DNA of 64,000 bases from Rickettsiales bacterium (GTDB taxonomy: Bacteria > Pseudomonadota > Alphaproteobacteria > Rickettsiales > UBA1997), in contig JAGAUJ010000028.1 in the NCBI GenBank assembly GCA_017620845.1, positions 25,162-89,161 on the forward strand, given 5' to 3'. Numbering within the stretch: position 1 is the stretch's first letter; each line of letters opens with the position of its first letter. Positions 57,382-64,000 of this stretch are shown one piece after another. The notes under the pieces were generated by a model that had not been told where the DNA came from, ran no database searches, and saw only the letters and a program-made list of their open reading frames with translations. Made by a program: the position numbers and the translations under genes.

Positions 57382-58110
57382 ATGTTACGAAAAAGAAAAA
57401 TTATTATTTTGTTTTTTCTTGTATTGGTTATATTTAGTGATTTTTTGTTTTTTGATTATGATATATCGGATTTAAAAAGTTTAAAAGTTGATACAACGGA
57501 TTTATATAAAAAGATTGATGGTGGAGTTGAGGCCGATTTACCTTTTTTATTTGAAGATTTGGGGTTTTATATAAGAGATTGTAAGGAATATTTTAAATAT
57601 AAACCAAAGGCTACAAATGCTTTTGAGAGAGATGTTTTAAGAGATATTGATAAAAAATGTAACTTTTTAAAATATTTAAGAAATGCAAAAATTGCCCATA
57701 ATAGTTTTATTGATTATGTTGATTTAAGACAATTTAATAGTTGGGATAAAGAGTTATTTTTTAAATATACTTGCAATAAGGACAGTAAAGATTATAAGGA
57801 AGTTATAAATAAATATACTAATGTTAAAGAATTAATAGACAATGATATACTTGATATAAAAGTTGTGGAGCCAAATAGAATTATTGTTTATAATAAATTT
57901 TTAAATAAAACTTTTCAAATAAGAGATTTATTTAGAGCAAATTTTAATGATACCTCTAAGACAAAAGATATTTTATTAGAAATATCAGTTGCTGATGATG
58001 CAAATAATTATGTTGAGTGTACAAAGTATATTGCATTTACAAGAGATAATCATAAGTCTATAATGAAGGAAGAAAAGGTTCCTTTTAGAAAGAGTAAGGT
58101 TAGAAATTAA
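57382..58110 (+). CDS. Hypothetical membrane-anchored protein in pilus-assembly operon
   Basis: A 242-aa protein with an N-terminal membrane helix (about residues 6-25, IIILFFLVLVIFSDFLFF) preceded by basic RKRK, so the body is periplasmic. Four Cys are present (RDCKEYF, KKCNFL, YTCNKD, YVECTKY), possibly two disulfides. The ending is basic (FRKSKVRN). I do not recognise the family. Position as fourth gene, 20 bases after the PilP-like gene, suggests a lineage-specific or minor-pilin-like part of the same machine. No prepilin cleavage motif is visible. Confidence 0.55.
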   Translation: MLRKRKIIILFFLVLVIFSDFLFFDYDISDLKSLKVDTTDLYKKIDGGVEADLPFLFEDLGFYIRDCKEYFKYKPKATNAFERDVLRDIDKKCNFLKYLRNAKIAHNSFIDYVDLRQFNSWDKELFFKYTCNKDSKDYKEVINKYTNVKELIDNDILDIKVVEPNRIIVYNKFLNKTFQIRDLFRANFNDTSKTKDILLEISVADDANNYVECTKYIAFTRDNHKSIMKEEKVPFRKSKVRN

Positions 58111-58240
58111 TATTGTTTTAATTTATCTATTAAATATAAAAAGTAAAATTGTATTACACAATCTTTTTAATAAAATATAATTGGCTTATATAATGTTTAG
58201 TATTTGATTGCTTATGAAGATTTTATAGTAAAAATACTAA

Positions 58241-59176
58241 TTAAAATTTTATTCCACCAGTTAGTATAAACAGTATTTGTCCGCAATCTTGATTCTTAAA
58301 TTCATTTGACAAAAATACAGTTGTATACTTTATATAAAATTCTTTAAACTCAATAATTGCTCCAGCACTAATTTCATAAACAAAAGGTTTTTTATTAACA
58401 TCTTTTCTTCTATCTCCAATATTTCCATCTAAAAAAGTATCGTAAAATATACTATTTAAACCAACACCGCCAAACACATAATAATTAAAATTATTATTAT
58501 TTACAAATCCAATGGTATCATTATTTATTCTGTGAGATGAAAAATTACCAAAAATATCCAAACCATATCTAAACTCAAAATACTGCTTTATATTTGTGTG
58601 CGGAGTTCCAAAATTAATTGTAGATTTTGATAAGATATTAAAATTGTTTTTATTAAAATTTATATTATATAATTCTCTTATATGTGAATATGTTAACATA
58701 AATAACAATTCATTATCAATTTGAGTTTTCCAACCCATAGGTTTAGGACTTCCAATTAAATCATGTATCTTTTTTTGTGCTTCTTCTGCCAAAGAATTTG
58801 CACCAGTAGTTCCAATAGAAAAACCAAACAAATTTATGATATTGCTTTTATAAAAAAAGTTTTTATTTAAGTAAAAATATAAATAACCAGCATAAGGACG
58901 ATCAATTTCTTCTGGAAATTCAATTTCTATATCACTTGCAGTAAATATTTTTTGTCCTATACCAAAAGAATAATTATAAAATTTTATGCCATCATCTAAT
59001 AAGTCAAAATTTTTACTCAAAAAAGATAATTGTATACCGTTTGTATAATATCTATCTTTACCATAAACTGAATCATTTTCATAAGTTAAAGAAAAATTTT
59101 GTAAAAAGTTATTTTCTTTACTACAAACGTTTACTATACATAGCAAATATAAACAATAAAATAATATCTTTTTCAT
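58241..59176 (-). CDS. Lipid A deacylase LpxR family outer-membrane protein
   Basis: A 311-aa beta-barrel enzyme of the LpxR (DUF2219) family, which removes the 3'-acyloxyacyl chain from lipid A and so can weaken host TLR4 sensing. The signal peptide is about residues 1-19. FSLTYENDSVYGKDRYYTNG carries the Asn-Asp pair and the DRYYTNG block. EIDRPYAGYLYFYLN is the second conserved motif. KKIHDLIGSPKPMGWKTQID followed by NELLF carries the catalytic-type His and Glu. It ends in Phe, as outer-membrane proteins do. It pairs with a DUF3943 gene 2 bases upstream. It implies a lipopolysaccharide outer membrane. Confidence 0.87.
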   Translation of the reverse strand: MKKILFYCLYLLCIVNVCSKENNFLQNFSLTYENDSVYGKDRYYTNGIQLSFLSKNFDLLDDGIKFYNYSFGIGQKIFTASDIEIEFPEEIDRPYAGYLYFYLNKNFFYKSNIINLFGFSIGTTGANSLAEEAQKKIHDLIGSPKPMGWKTQIDNELLFMLTYSHIRELYNINFNKNNFNILSKSTINFGTPHTNIKQYFEFRYGLDIFGNFSSHRINNDTIGFVNNNNFNYYVFGGVGLNSIFYDTFLDGNIGDRRKDVNKKPFVYEISAGAIIEFKEFYIKYTTVFLSNEFKNQDCGQILFILTGGIKF

Positions 59177-59178
59177 AA

Positions 59179-59913
59179 CTAAAATTTTATATTTAAAGCA
59201 ATATTATAACCCAAATTACCATCATTATCAACCATTGGGAAGGAATGTATGGCAACTTTTTGTTCCTCAATTAATGATTTATCTTTAATAAACAAACTAC
59301 TAATTTCAGTTATTGGGTCCATTAAAAACAAAGCAACATGCCCTAATTTTGTTGAATTAAATAATTTATAATCATTATTCAAAATCTTCCTTTTTGATAA
59401 ATAAAATAATTCACCAAAAATAGAACCAACGACCGGAGTTATTATTAAATCTTGTTTAGATGGAACTTCCGCAAATGCTTCTATGCCATATTCCCAAAAA
59501 ACGGTTGATAAAAAGCAAGAAAAGCCAAAAGAATACAAAACACCAAGTCCGGACGATCTTGCTGCCATATAATAAACAGCGCCCCAGTAAGGATGTGTTA
59601 TCCAATTTAAAAACCAATCATCTTTATCTTTTACTGGCCCTTCACGAACATTCTTTTCCCATTTTTTAAATATGTTGCTTGCATCATCTTTATCCCAATT
59701 TGTTATACTTTCTGGCAATAAATACAAAATACCGGCTCCAGCAATAGAACCACCAAACATTATTAAAGTATCAGTTTTTAATAATTTTGTATTAATATTT
59801 GTTGTATGGATTGTATATTTATTATTATATACATCTAAAAAATTCTTTTCACTACAAATACCATTTTTTATAGTACAACAAAAAATAACTACTAATAATA
59901 TAACTTTCTTCAA
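59179..59913 (-). CDS. DUF3943-family exported protein
   Basis: A 244-aa protein with a signal peptide (about 1-20, VILLVVIFCCTIKNGICS). NWITHPYWGAVYYMAARSSG, then STVFWEYGIEAFAEVPSKQD and LIITPVVGSIFGELFYLSKR, match the DUF3943 pattern (NxxHPxxGxxYY; WEYxxExxxExPSxxDLxxTPxxGxxxGE). Family function is unknown. It is translated just before the LpxR-like gene (2-base gap), so a shared role in outer-membrane lipid handling is likely but inferred. It ends NIALNIKF with terminal Phe. Confidence 0.8.
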   Translation of the reverse strand: MKKVILLVVIFCCTIKNGICSEKNFLDVYNNKYTIHTTNINTKLLKTDTLIMFGGSIAGAGILYLLPESITNWDKDDASNIFKKWEKNVREGPVKDKDDWFLNWITHPYWGAVYYMAARSSGLGVLYSFGFSCFLSTVFWEYGIEAFAEVPSKQDLIITPVVGSIFGELFYLSKRKILNNDYKLFNSTKLGHVALFLMDPITEISSLFIKDKSLIEEQKVAIHSFPMVDNDGNLGYNIALNIKF

Positions 59914-60099
59914 CTTGAATTAAAAAATTAACATATATACATTTATAATAATGATTATTGAAATAAAGTCAATTATTTTTATAAGTTTTTATTTTAAACA
60001 ATATTATTGTATACAATAAAAGTAACACATTGACTATAAGTTTCTAATTAATTATTTTATATATACTTTTAATATATGCTATTTATATCATTTTTTTTC

Positions 60100-60128
60100 T
60101 TGATTTTTATAATTAAATACTTTATCAT
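60100..60128 (+). promoter_or_regulatory. Promoter for rpmB-mnmA
   Basis: TTGATT (60100-60105), 17-base spacer, TATCAT (60123-60128). AAGGAAG at 60162-60168 is the ribosome binding site before the ATG at 60173. Confidence 0.55.
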
Positions 60129-60172
60129 CCCACTAAGTATATTATTTATTAATTAACAATTAAGGAAGTGTT

Positions 60173-60514
60173 ATGTCAAGAACTTGTGATTTAACAAATG
60201 TTGGTGTTTTAAGTGGAAACAAAGTTTCACACTCTGCAATAAAAACAAAAAGAAGATTTTTACCAAATTTACAAAATGTTTCTTTAAAAAGTGATACTTT
60301 AAATGTAAATTTTAACTTAAAAATTAGTGCGAAAACTTTAAGAACAATTAATAAATATGGTTCAATTGATTCTTTTTTAGTGAATTATGGTTACAATAAA
60401 TTAAGTGAAAAAGGTAAAGAATTAAGAAAAAAAGTAATGAAAAGATTAATTGAAACTAATAAATTAGAAGAAGTTAAGATAATTAAAAATAAAAAAGTAG
60501 CAAAAGCTGAATAG
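60173..60514 (+). CDS. rpmB: Ribosomal protein L28
   Basis: A 113-aa large-subunit protein. SRTCDLTNVGVLSGNKVSHS and KTKRRFLPNLQNVSLKSDTL are the conserved N-terminal half. KISAKTLRTINKYGSIDSFL is the alphaproteobacterial extension absent from the 77-aa E. coli form. The Lys-rich end is typical. It is preceded by a good promoter and AAGGAAG. mnmA follows 8 bases downstream. rpmG (L33), its usual partner, is not adjacent. Confidence 0.96.
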   Translation: MSRTCDLTNVGVLSGNKVSHSAIKTKRRFLPNLQNVSLKSDTLNVNFNLKISAKTLRTINKYGSIDSFLVNYGYNKLSEKGKELRKKVMKRLIETNKLEEVKIIKNKKVAKAE

Positions 60515-60522
60515 TTTTTATT

Positions 60523-61554
60523 ATGAAAACAGTTTTAGTAGGAATGTCTGGCGGAGTCGATAGTTCGGTTTCCGCCATAAAACTTTTAAAAGAAGGTTAT
60601 AATGTTGTTGGTGCTACATTATCTATGGGTAGGGGGTGTGATATTAGTGCTATTGTTGATGCTAAAATTGTTTGTGAAAAGTTAGGTATTGAACACCATG
60701 TGATTGATGTATCTTATAATTTTAAAAATAAAGTTATAGACTATTTTGTAAATTCATATTTAAATGGCGAAACGCCAAATCCTTGCTCTGTTTGTAATAG
60801 AACAGTAAAATTTCAAGAAATGATTAATTTTATGAAAAAAATTAGTGCTGATTATATTGCAACAGGTCATTATGCTAAAATAATTTATAATGGTAATAAA
60901 TACGAATTACACAAAGCAGATTGTTTAGAAAAAGACCAGTCTTATTTTTTATCTACTATAAAATATGAATTTTTACAATATATAAAATTTCCTTTGGCTG
61001 AAGAAATTTCAAAGAATAATACAAGGGAAGAGGCTAAAAATGTTGGATTACATGTGTTTGATAAACAAGATAGTCAAGATGTTTGTTTTATAGATAATAA
61101 TGATTATAAAAAGTTTTTAATTAGTGTAGATGATAATATTTGTAAAGAAGGTGAAATAAAACACTTAAATGGTAAAATATTAGGGAGACATAATGGTATA
61201 ATAAATTATACAATAGGACAAAGAAAAGGGCTTGGTGTATCTTATAATAAACCGATCTTTGTTGTTAAATTTGATATAAAGGATAATATTGTTTATGTTA
61301 GTGATGATGAAAATGATTTATTTAATGATATTTTTTATATAAATAATTTGAATAAATTAACAGAAATTAAGGAAAATTATGAATATACTGTAAAAATTAG
61401 ATCTACTCACTCTGGGCAGTTGGGTAAAGTTGAGTTGATTAATGAAAATGAAGCAAAAATTGTGTTAAATGAAAAAACAAGAGCGATAACAAAGGGACAG
61501 TTGTGCTGTTTGTATGATGGTTCAATGGTTGTTGGAAGTGGATATATTGGGTAG
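60523..61554 (+). CDS. mnmA: tRNA 2-thiouridylase MnmA
   Basis: A 343-aa enzyme that thiolates U34 of tRNA-Lys, -Glu and -Gln. The PP-loop is VGMSGGVDSSVSAIKLL. The catalytic Cys pair is in GETPNPCSVCNRTVKF and DKQDSQDVCFIDN. YIATGHYAKI, KDQSYFLSTI and NYTIGQRKGLGV are further family blocks. It follows rpmB closely and probably shares its promoter. The sulfur relay proteins are not in the window. Confidence 0.95.
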   Translation: MKTVLVGMSGGVDSSVSAIKLLKEGYNVVGATLSMGRGCDISAIVDAKIVCEKLGIEHHVIDVSYNFKNKVIDYFVNSYLNGETPNPCSVCNRTVKFQEMINFMKKISADYIATGHYAKIIYNGNKYELHKADCLEKDQSYFLSTIKYEFLQYIKFPLAEEISKNNTREEAKNVGLHVFDKQDSQDVCFIDNNDYKKFLISVDDNICKEGEIKHLNGKILGRHNGIINYTIGQRKGLGVSYNKPIFVVKFDIKDNIVYVSDDENDLFNDIFYINNLNKLTEIKENYEYTVKIRSTHSGQLGKVELINENEAKIVLNEKTRAITKGQLCCLYDGSMVVGSGYIG

Positions 61555-61976
61555 TTTTGTATTATTTGTGTTATTTAATTGTATTATATAGATTTATTAA
61601 GTTTATTGTTACTAAATAGTTACTATTATAGTATAATATTATTTGTTTAATAATAATTAACTATATTTATGTGGATTATTATGGTTGAATTAGTGTTATA
61701 AGTAAGTGGCGTGGTGTTAATATGGTATTTATTAAGTAGATTGATTGGTTATTGAAGTTGAATATATTTGCAAAATTGGTGTTGCTTATTTTTGTATTTT
61801 TTTCTTTTTTGTGAATTATTTACTTAATTTACCTTAATTACTTGTTTGTTTTTTAGATATTTTTTTCTTTTCTTTTTTATTTTTATTGTTTCTTCTCTTT
61901 TTCCTTCTTTCTTCTTCTTTTTATCTTCTTTTTCTTCCTTTTCTTCTATTTTTTTTATTTATTCCGCCTTTCTTCA

Positions 61977-61994
61977 TTCAATCAAGTGGTTGAA
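61977..61994. repeat. Palindrome, copy 1
   Basis: TTCAATCAAGTGGTTGAA is an interrupted palindrome with arms of 8 bases (one T-G mismatch). Like copy 2 it follows a T/C-rich tract and the string TTTATTTATTCCGCC. Confidence 0.55.
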
Positions 61995-62092
61995 AAGTAT
62001 TATTAAGATATAAATTATTTTTTATTTCCTCTTTTCTCTCTTTCTCTCCTTGCCTTCTTCTTCTCTTCTCTTTATTTATTTCGCCCCATTTA

Positions 62093-62110
62093 TTCAACCA
62101 CTTGGTTGAA
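62093..62110. repeat. Palindrome, copy 2
   Basis: TTCAACCACTTGGTTGAA is a perfect interrupted palindrome (8-base arms, 2-base centre). It lies 116 bases from copy 1 and is preceded by TTTATTTATTTCGCC, so a whole unit of about 100 bases seems duplicated. The form suits an operator for a dimeric regulator. Confidence 0.55.
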
Positions 62111-62431
62111 GGAACATAATTAATACTAAATAAAACTTACTAAAACAATTAGTATAAAAGTTAAACGTAAATAAAGTGGGATATAATAGTTAGAGTATAA
62201 CAATTAAAATAGAGCGATTTTTGTATTTTTTTGTTTTTTTGTTTGCTTTTTCTTTTAATAATACTCTTTAATACTCTTAATTCTTCTTTTATTTTTTACT
62301 TCCTTTTTTTATTTTTTTCTATTTCTTATATAAGTTTACTTTATAATATTTATTTTTATTATATATAATTATAATAATATACAAATTATATATTATTTTT
62401 TTACACTTTATAAAAAATATTAATATATTCC

Positions 62432-62459
62432 TTGACTTTTTGTTAAAAATACGTATAAT
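62432..62459 (+). promoter_or_regulatory. Near-consensus promoter for the Sel1-repeat gene
   Basis: TTGACT (62432-62437), 16-base spacer, TATAAT (62454-62459). The start would fall near 62466, giving a leader of about 70 bases. GAGGA at 62526-62530 is the ribosome binding site. Confidence 0.65.
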
Positions 62460-62534
62460 ACTGACTAATTATTATGTTTATTATTTTGTTGTAAAATAAT
62501 AAATGGCTTTGTATTAATTTTGAGTGAGGAAGAT

Positions 62535-64000
62535 ATGGATGCAGTACAACCAACACAAGTAGAAATAGATGGAAAAACATACACCTTAACAGTAGGTGAT
62601 AAACCAATTAATTTTAAAGAAGTAATTGATAGTATTGGCAAAAATAAAATAAAATGGCCAGGTGACAAAAAAATGACTGCAGAAGAAGTTGCTAAGGCTA
62701 TTATTGATAAATTGTTGAAAAAAAATATTGGCAAGGAAAAAGAAGGTAATATAACTGTATCACCTAATGATTTTATTATATTTATTTTAAAAAATTTTAA
62801 TGAAGATAATTTACACCACATAGAAGTTATAGGCTATAAATTAGCAGTCGAACAAGAATATGCTTATGCACAATGTAATTATGGAGTTTGTCTTTATAAT
62901 GGAAAAGGTGTTAAGCAAAATTTAAAAGAAGCAGCAGAGTATTTTAAAAAGGCAGCGGATAAAGGACATGCTTATGCACAATATGATTATGGACTTTGTC
63001 TTTATAATGGAAAAGGTGTTGATCAAAATTTAGAAGAAGCAGCAAAGTATTATAAAAAGGCAGCTGATCAGGGACATGTTTATGCACAATATAAGTATGG
63101 ATTTTGTCTTGATTTTGGAGAAGGTGTTGAGCAAAATTTAGAAGAAGCAGCAAAGTATTATAAAATGGCAGCGGATCAGGGACATGTTTATGCACAATAT
63201 AATTATGGAGTTTGTCTTTATAAGGGAAATGGTGTTGATAAAAATGTAGTAGAAGCATTAAAATATTATTTATCAGCAGTAGTGTTAGGAGATAAAGAAG
63301 CAAAAAGCAGCCCTAAACATTTATTACAATTCAACCCAAATCTCCAAATAATAATAGGTGGTAAAACATATAATTCAGAAAATATCAAAGGAAAAATTGA
63401 TGAACTTATAGAAGCAGTAAAAAATGAATCAAAAGGGGATAAAGGAAGTTTTGAAGAACTTGGAGATAATAAAGCAAAGACGGAAGCAATATTTAAATTT
63501 TTGGAAGGTAGAATTCACACAAATAATAAAGCAATACAATCAGAAGAAGAAGAGAAGAAAGAAGAAGAACAAGACAAAGAAGAAGACAAAGAAGAGAAGA
63601 AAAAAGAAGAACAAAACAAAGAAGAAGGCCAAAACGAAGAAGAAGACAAAGAACTAAACGAAGAAGAAAACCAAGAACAATCAATCAAAGAAGAGCAAAA
63701 CAAAGAAGAAGAACAAAACAAAGAAGAAGAACAAAACAAAGAAGAAGAACAAAACAAAGAAGAAGGCCAAAACGAAGAAGAAGACAAAGAACTAAACGAA
63801 GAAGAAAACCAAGAACTAAACGACAACGAAGAAAAAGAACTAAAACAAGACCAAGAGCAAAACGATGACGAAGAAGAACAAGACAAAGAAGAAAACCAAA
63901 AGAAAAAAGGAGAAAACCAAGACCAACACGACGACAAAGAAGAAAACCAAAAGAAAAAAGGAGAAAACCAAGACCAACACGACGACAAAGAAGAAAACCA
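62535..64000 (+). CDS. Sel1-repeat protein with highly charged repetitive tail, partial
   Basis: From ATG at 62535, 488 codons stay open to the window end, so the C-terminus is missing. Residues about 98-250 hold four Sel1-type (TPR-like) repeats of 36 residues, e.g. AYAQYDYGLCLYNGKGVDQN followed by LEEAAKYYKKAADQGH; each carries an extra Cys. A segment with IGGKTYNSENI (about 275) echoes IDGKTYTLTVG near the start. After residue 335 the chain is almost only Glu, Lys, Gln, Asn and Asp, in repeats such as EEQNKEE and ENQDQHDDKEENQKKKG. There is no signal peptide. Sel1 proteins often bind partner proteins and are frequent among effectors of host-associated bacteria. The promoter is strong. Tail codons end in C far more than elsewhere (AAC, GAC, CAC), a sign of repeat expansion. 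Confidence 0.8.
   Translation, partial: MDAVQPTQVEIDGKTYTLTVGDKPINFKEVIDSIGKNKIKWPGDKKMTAEEVAKAIIDKLLKKNIGKEKEGNITVSPNDFIIFILKNFNEDNLHHIEVIGYKLAVEQEYAYAQCNYGVCLYNGKGVKQNLKEAAEYFKKAADKGHAYAQYDYGLCLYNGKGVDQNLEEAAKYYKKAADQGHVYAQYKYGFCLDFGEGVEQNLEEAAKYYKMAADQGHVYAQYNYGVCLYKGNGVDKNVVEALKYYLSAVVLGDKEAKSSPKHLLQFNPNLQIIIGGKTYNSENIKGKIDELIEAVKNESKGDKGSFEELGDNKAKTEAIFKFLEGRIHTNNKAIQSEEEEKKEEEQDKEEDKEEKKKEEQNKEEGQNEEEDKELNEEENQEQSIKEEQNKEEEQNKEEEQNKEEEQNKEEGQNEEEDKELNEEENQELNDNEEKELKQDQEQNDDEEEQDKEENQKKKGENQDQHDDKEENQKKKGENQDQHDDKEEN

Larger units (their letters stand above)
61555..62431. other. Long intergenic region with polypyrimidine tract
   Basis: About 880 bases without a gene. From roughly 61790 to 62100 the plus strand is almost only T and C (runs such as TTCTTCTCTTTTTCC), so the minus strand is GAA/AAG-rich, a mirror image of the charged-repeat coding tail at 63540-64000. 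Two related palindromes lie within it (61977 and 62093). A second T/C stretch covers 62220-62340. Nothing else is recognisable. It may be a decayed copy of a purine-rich coding repeat, or a long leader region. Confidence 0.5.

Noticed and set aside
62465..63988. Several minus-strand open frames, including a 157-aa Ser/Cys/Phe-rich one at 63515-63988
   Set aside because: They are the antisense of the Sel1 and charged-repeat coding sequence; the periodic composition only mirrors GAA/AAG repeats.

Overview
The window is one contiguous piece of a very AT-rich bacterial chromosome (about a quarter G+C, judged by eye) using the standard code: TGA is a working stop (dnaE ends in TGA inside an ATGA overlap) and TGG encodes Trp. 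Several proteins point to an alphaproteobacterium: AspRS, ribosomal protein L28, FtsZ with a long acidic linker and a conserved C-terminal tail, an XRE regulator of alphaproteobacterial type, and a small LWRAVILQA protein. Scattered VirB2, VirB8, VirB9 and VirD4 homologues, Sel1 and deaminase-type proteins, LpxR and a pilus-assembly operon suggest host association, as in Rickettsiales, Holosporales or gut/protist-associated lineages. A radical-SAM activase of the NrdG type suggests anaerobic or microaerobic life. No rRNA, tRNA, CRISPR array, prophage or insertion sequence was recognised.

Layout. 1-1057: truncated minus-strand gene with a CDA-fold deaminase signature. 1.3-5.7 kb: dnaE and an AlkD-like glycosylase. 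5.7-8.4 kb: minus-strand membrane operon resembling antiporter subunits B, C and D. 8.6-10.8 kb: XRE regulator, guanine deaminase, and a nitrilase-fold protein that has lost catalytic residues. 11-25 kb: trhP, a phosphoesterase, ftsA-ftsZ-priA, a long hypothetical, folA, rpe-xseA, NrdG-like activase, and a two-gene operon of degenerate GcvH and aspartate-semialdehyde-dehydrogenase homologues. 25-33.6 kb: a plus-strand run of virB8-virB9-prfA-RDD-coaD/E fusion-yraN-murG-ppiC-rlmB-pilD. 33.9-37.8 kb: minus-strand aspS with a T-box leader, then GNAT and AstE-like genes. 38-45 kb: virD4, an 800-base G/T-rich repeat region, obgE-rsmG, BON lipoprotein, cdsA. 45.5-50.8 kb: a VirB2-like pilin fused to seven sushi-like Cys repeats, a membrane-anchored PepF, a DOT1-like methyltransferase, tsaC. 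51-58 kb: ligA, a small secreted protein, and a GspL/PilMN-PilO-PilP-like operon. 58-64 kb: LpxR-DUF3943 pair, rpmB-mnmA, a polypyrimidine intergenic region, and the start of a Sel1-repeat protein with a highly charged tail that runs off the window.

The strongest candidates for something new are (i) the T-box riboswitch in front of an alphaproteobacterial aspS, with a bulge matching the G73 discriminator of tRNA-Asp; (ii) the pilin-sushi fusion protein beside a surface-type peptidase; (iii) three full-length homologues of metabolic proteins (NadE amidase domain, Asd, GcvH) that each lack their defining catalytic or lipoyl residue; and (iv) accessory genes at both window ends (deaminase, Sel1/charged repeat) that look like effectors. 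Secretion themes recur: VirB/D4 parts, a prepilin peptidase and pilus-assembly genes, and outer-membrane modification by LpxR.
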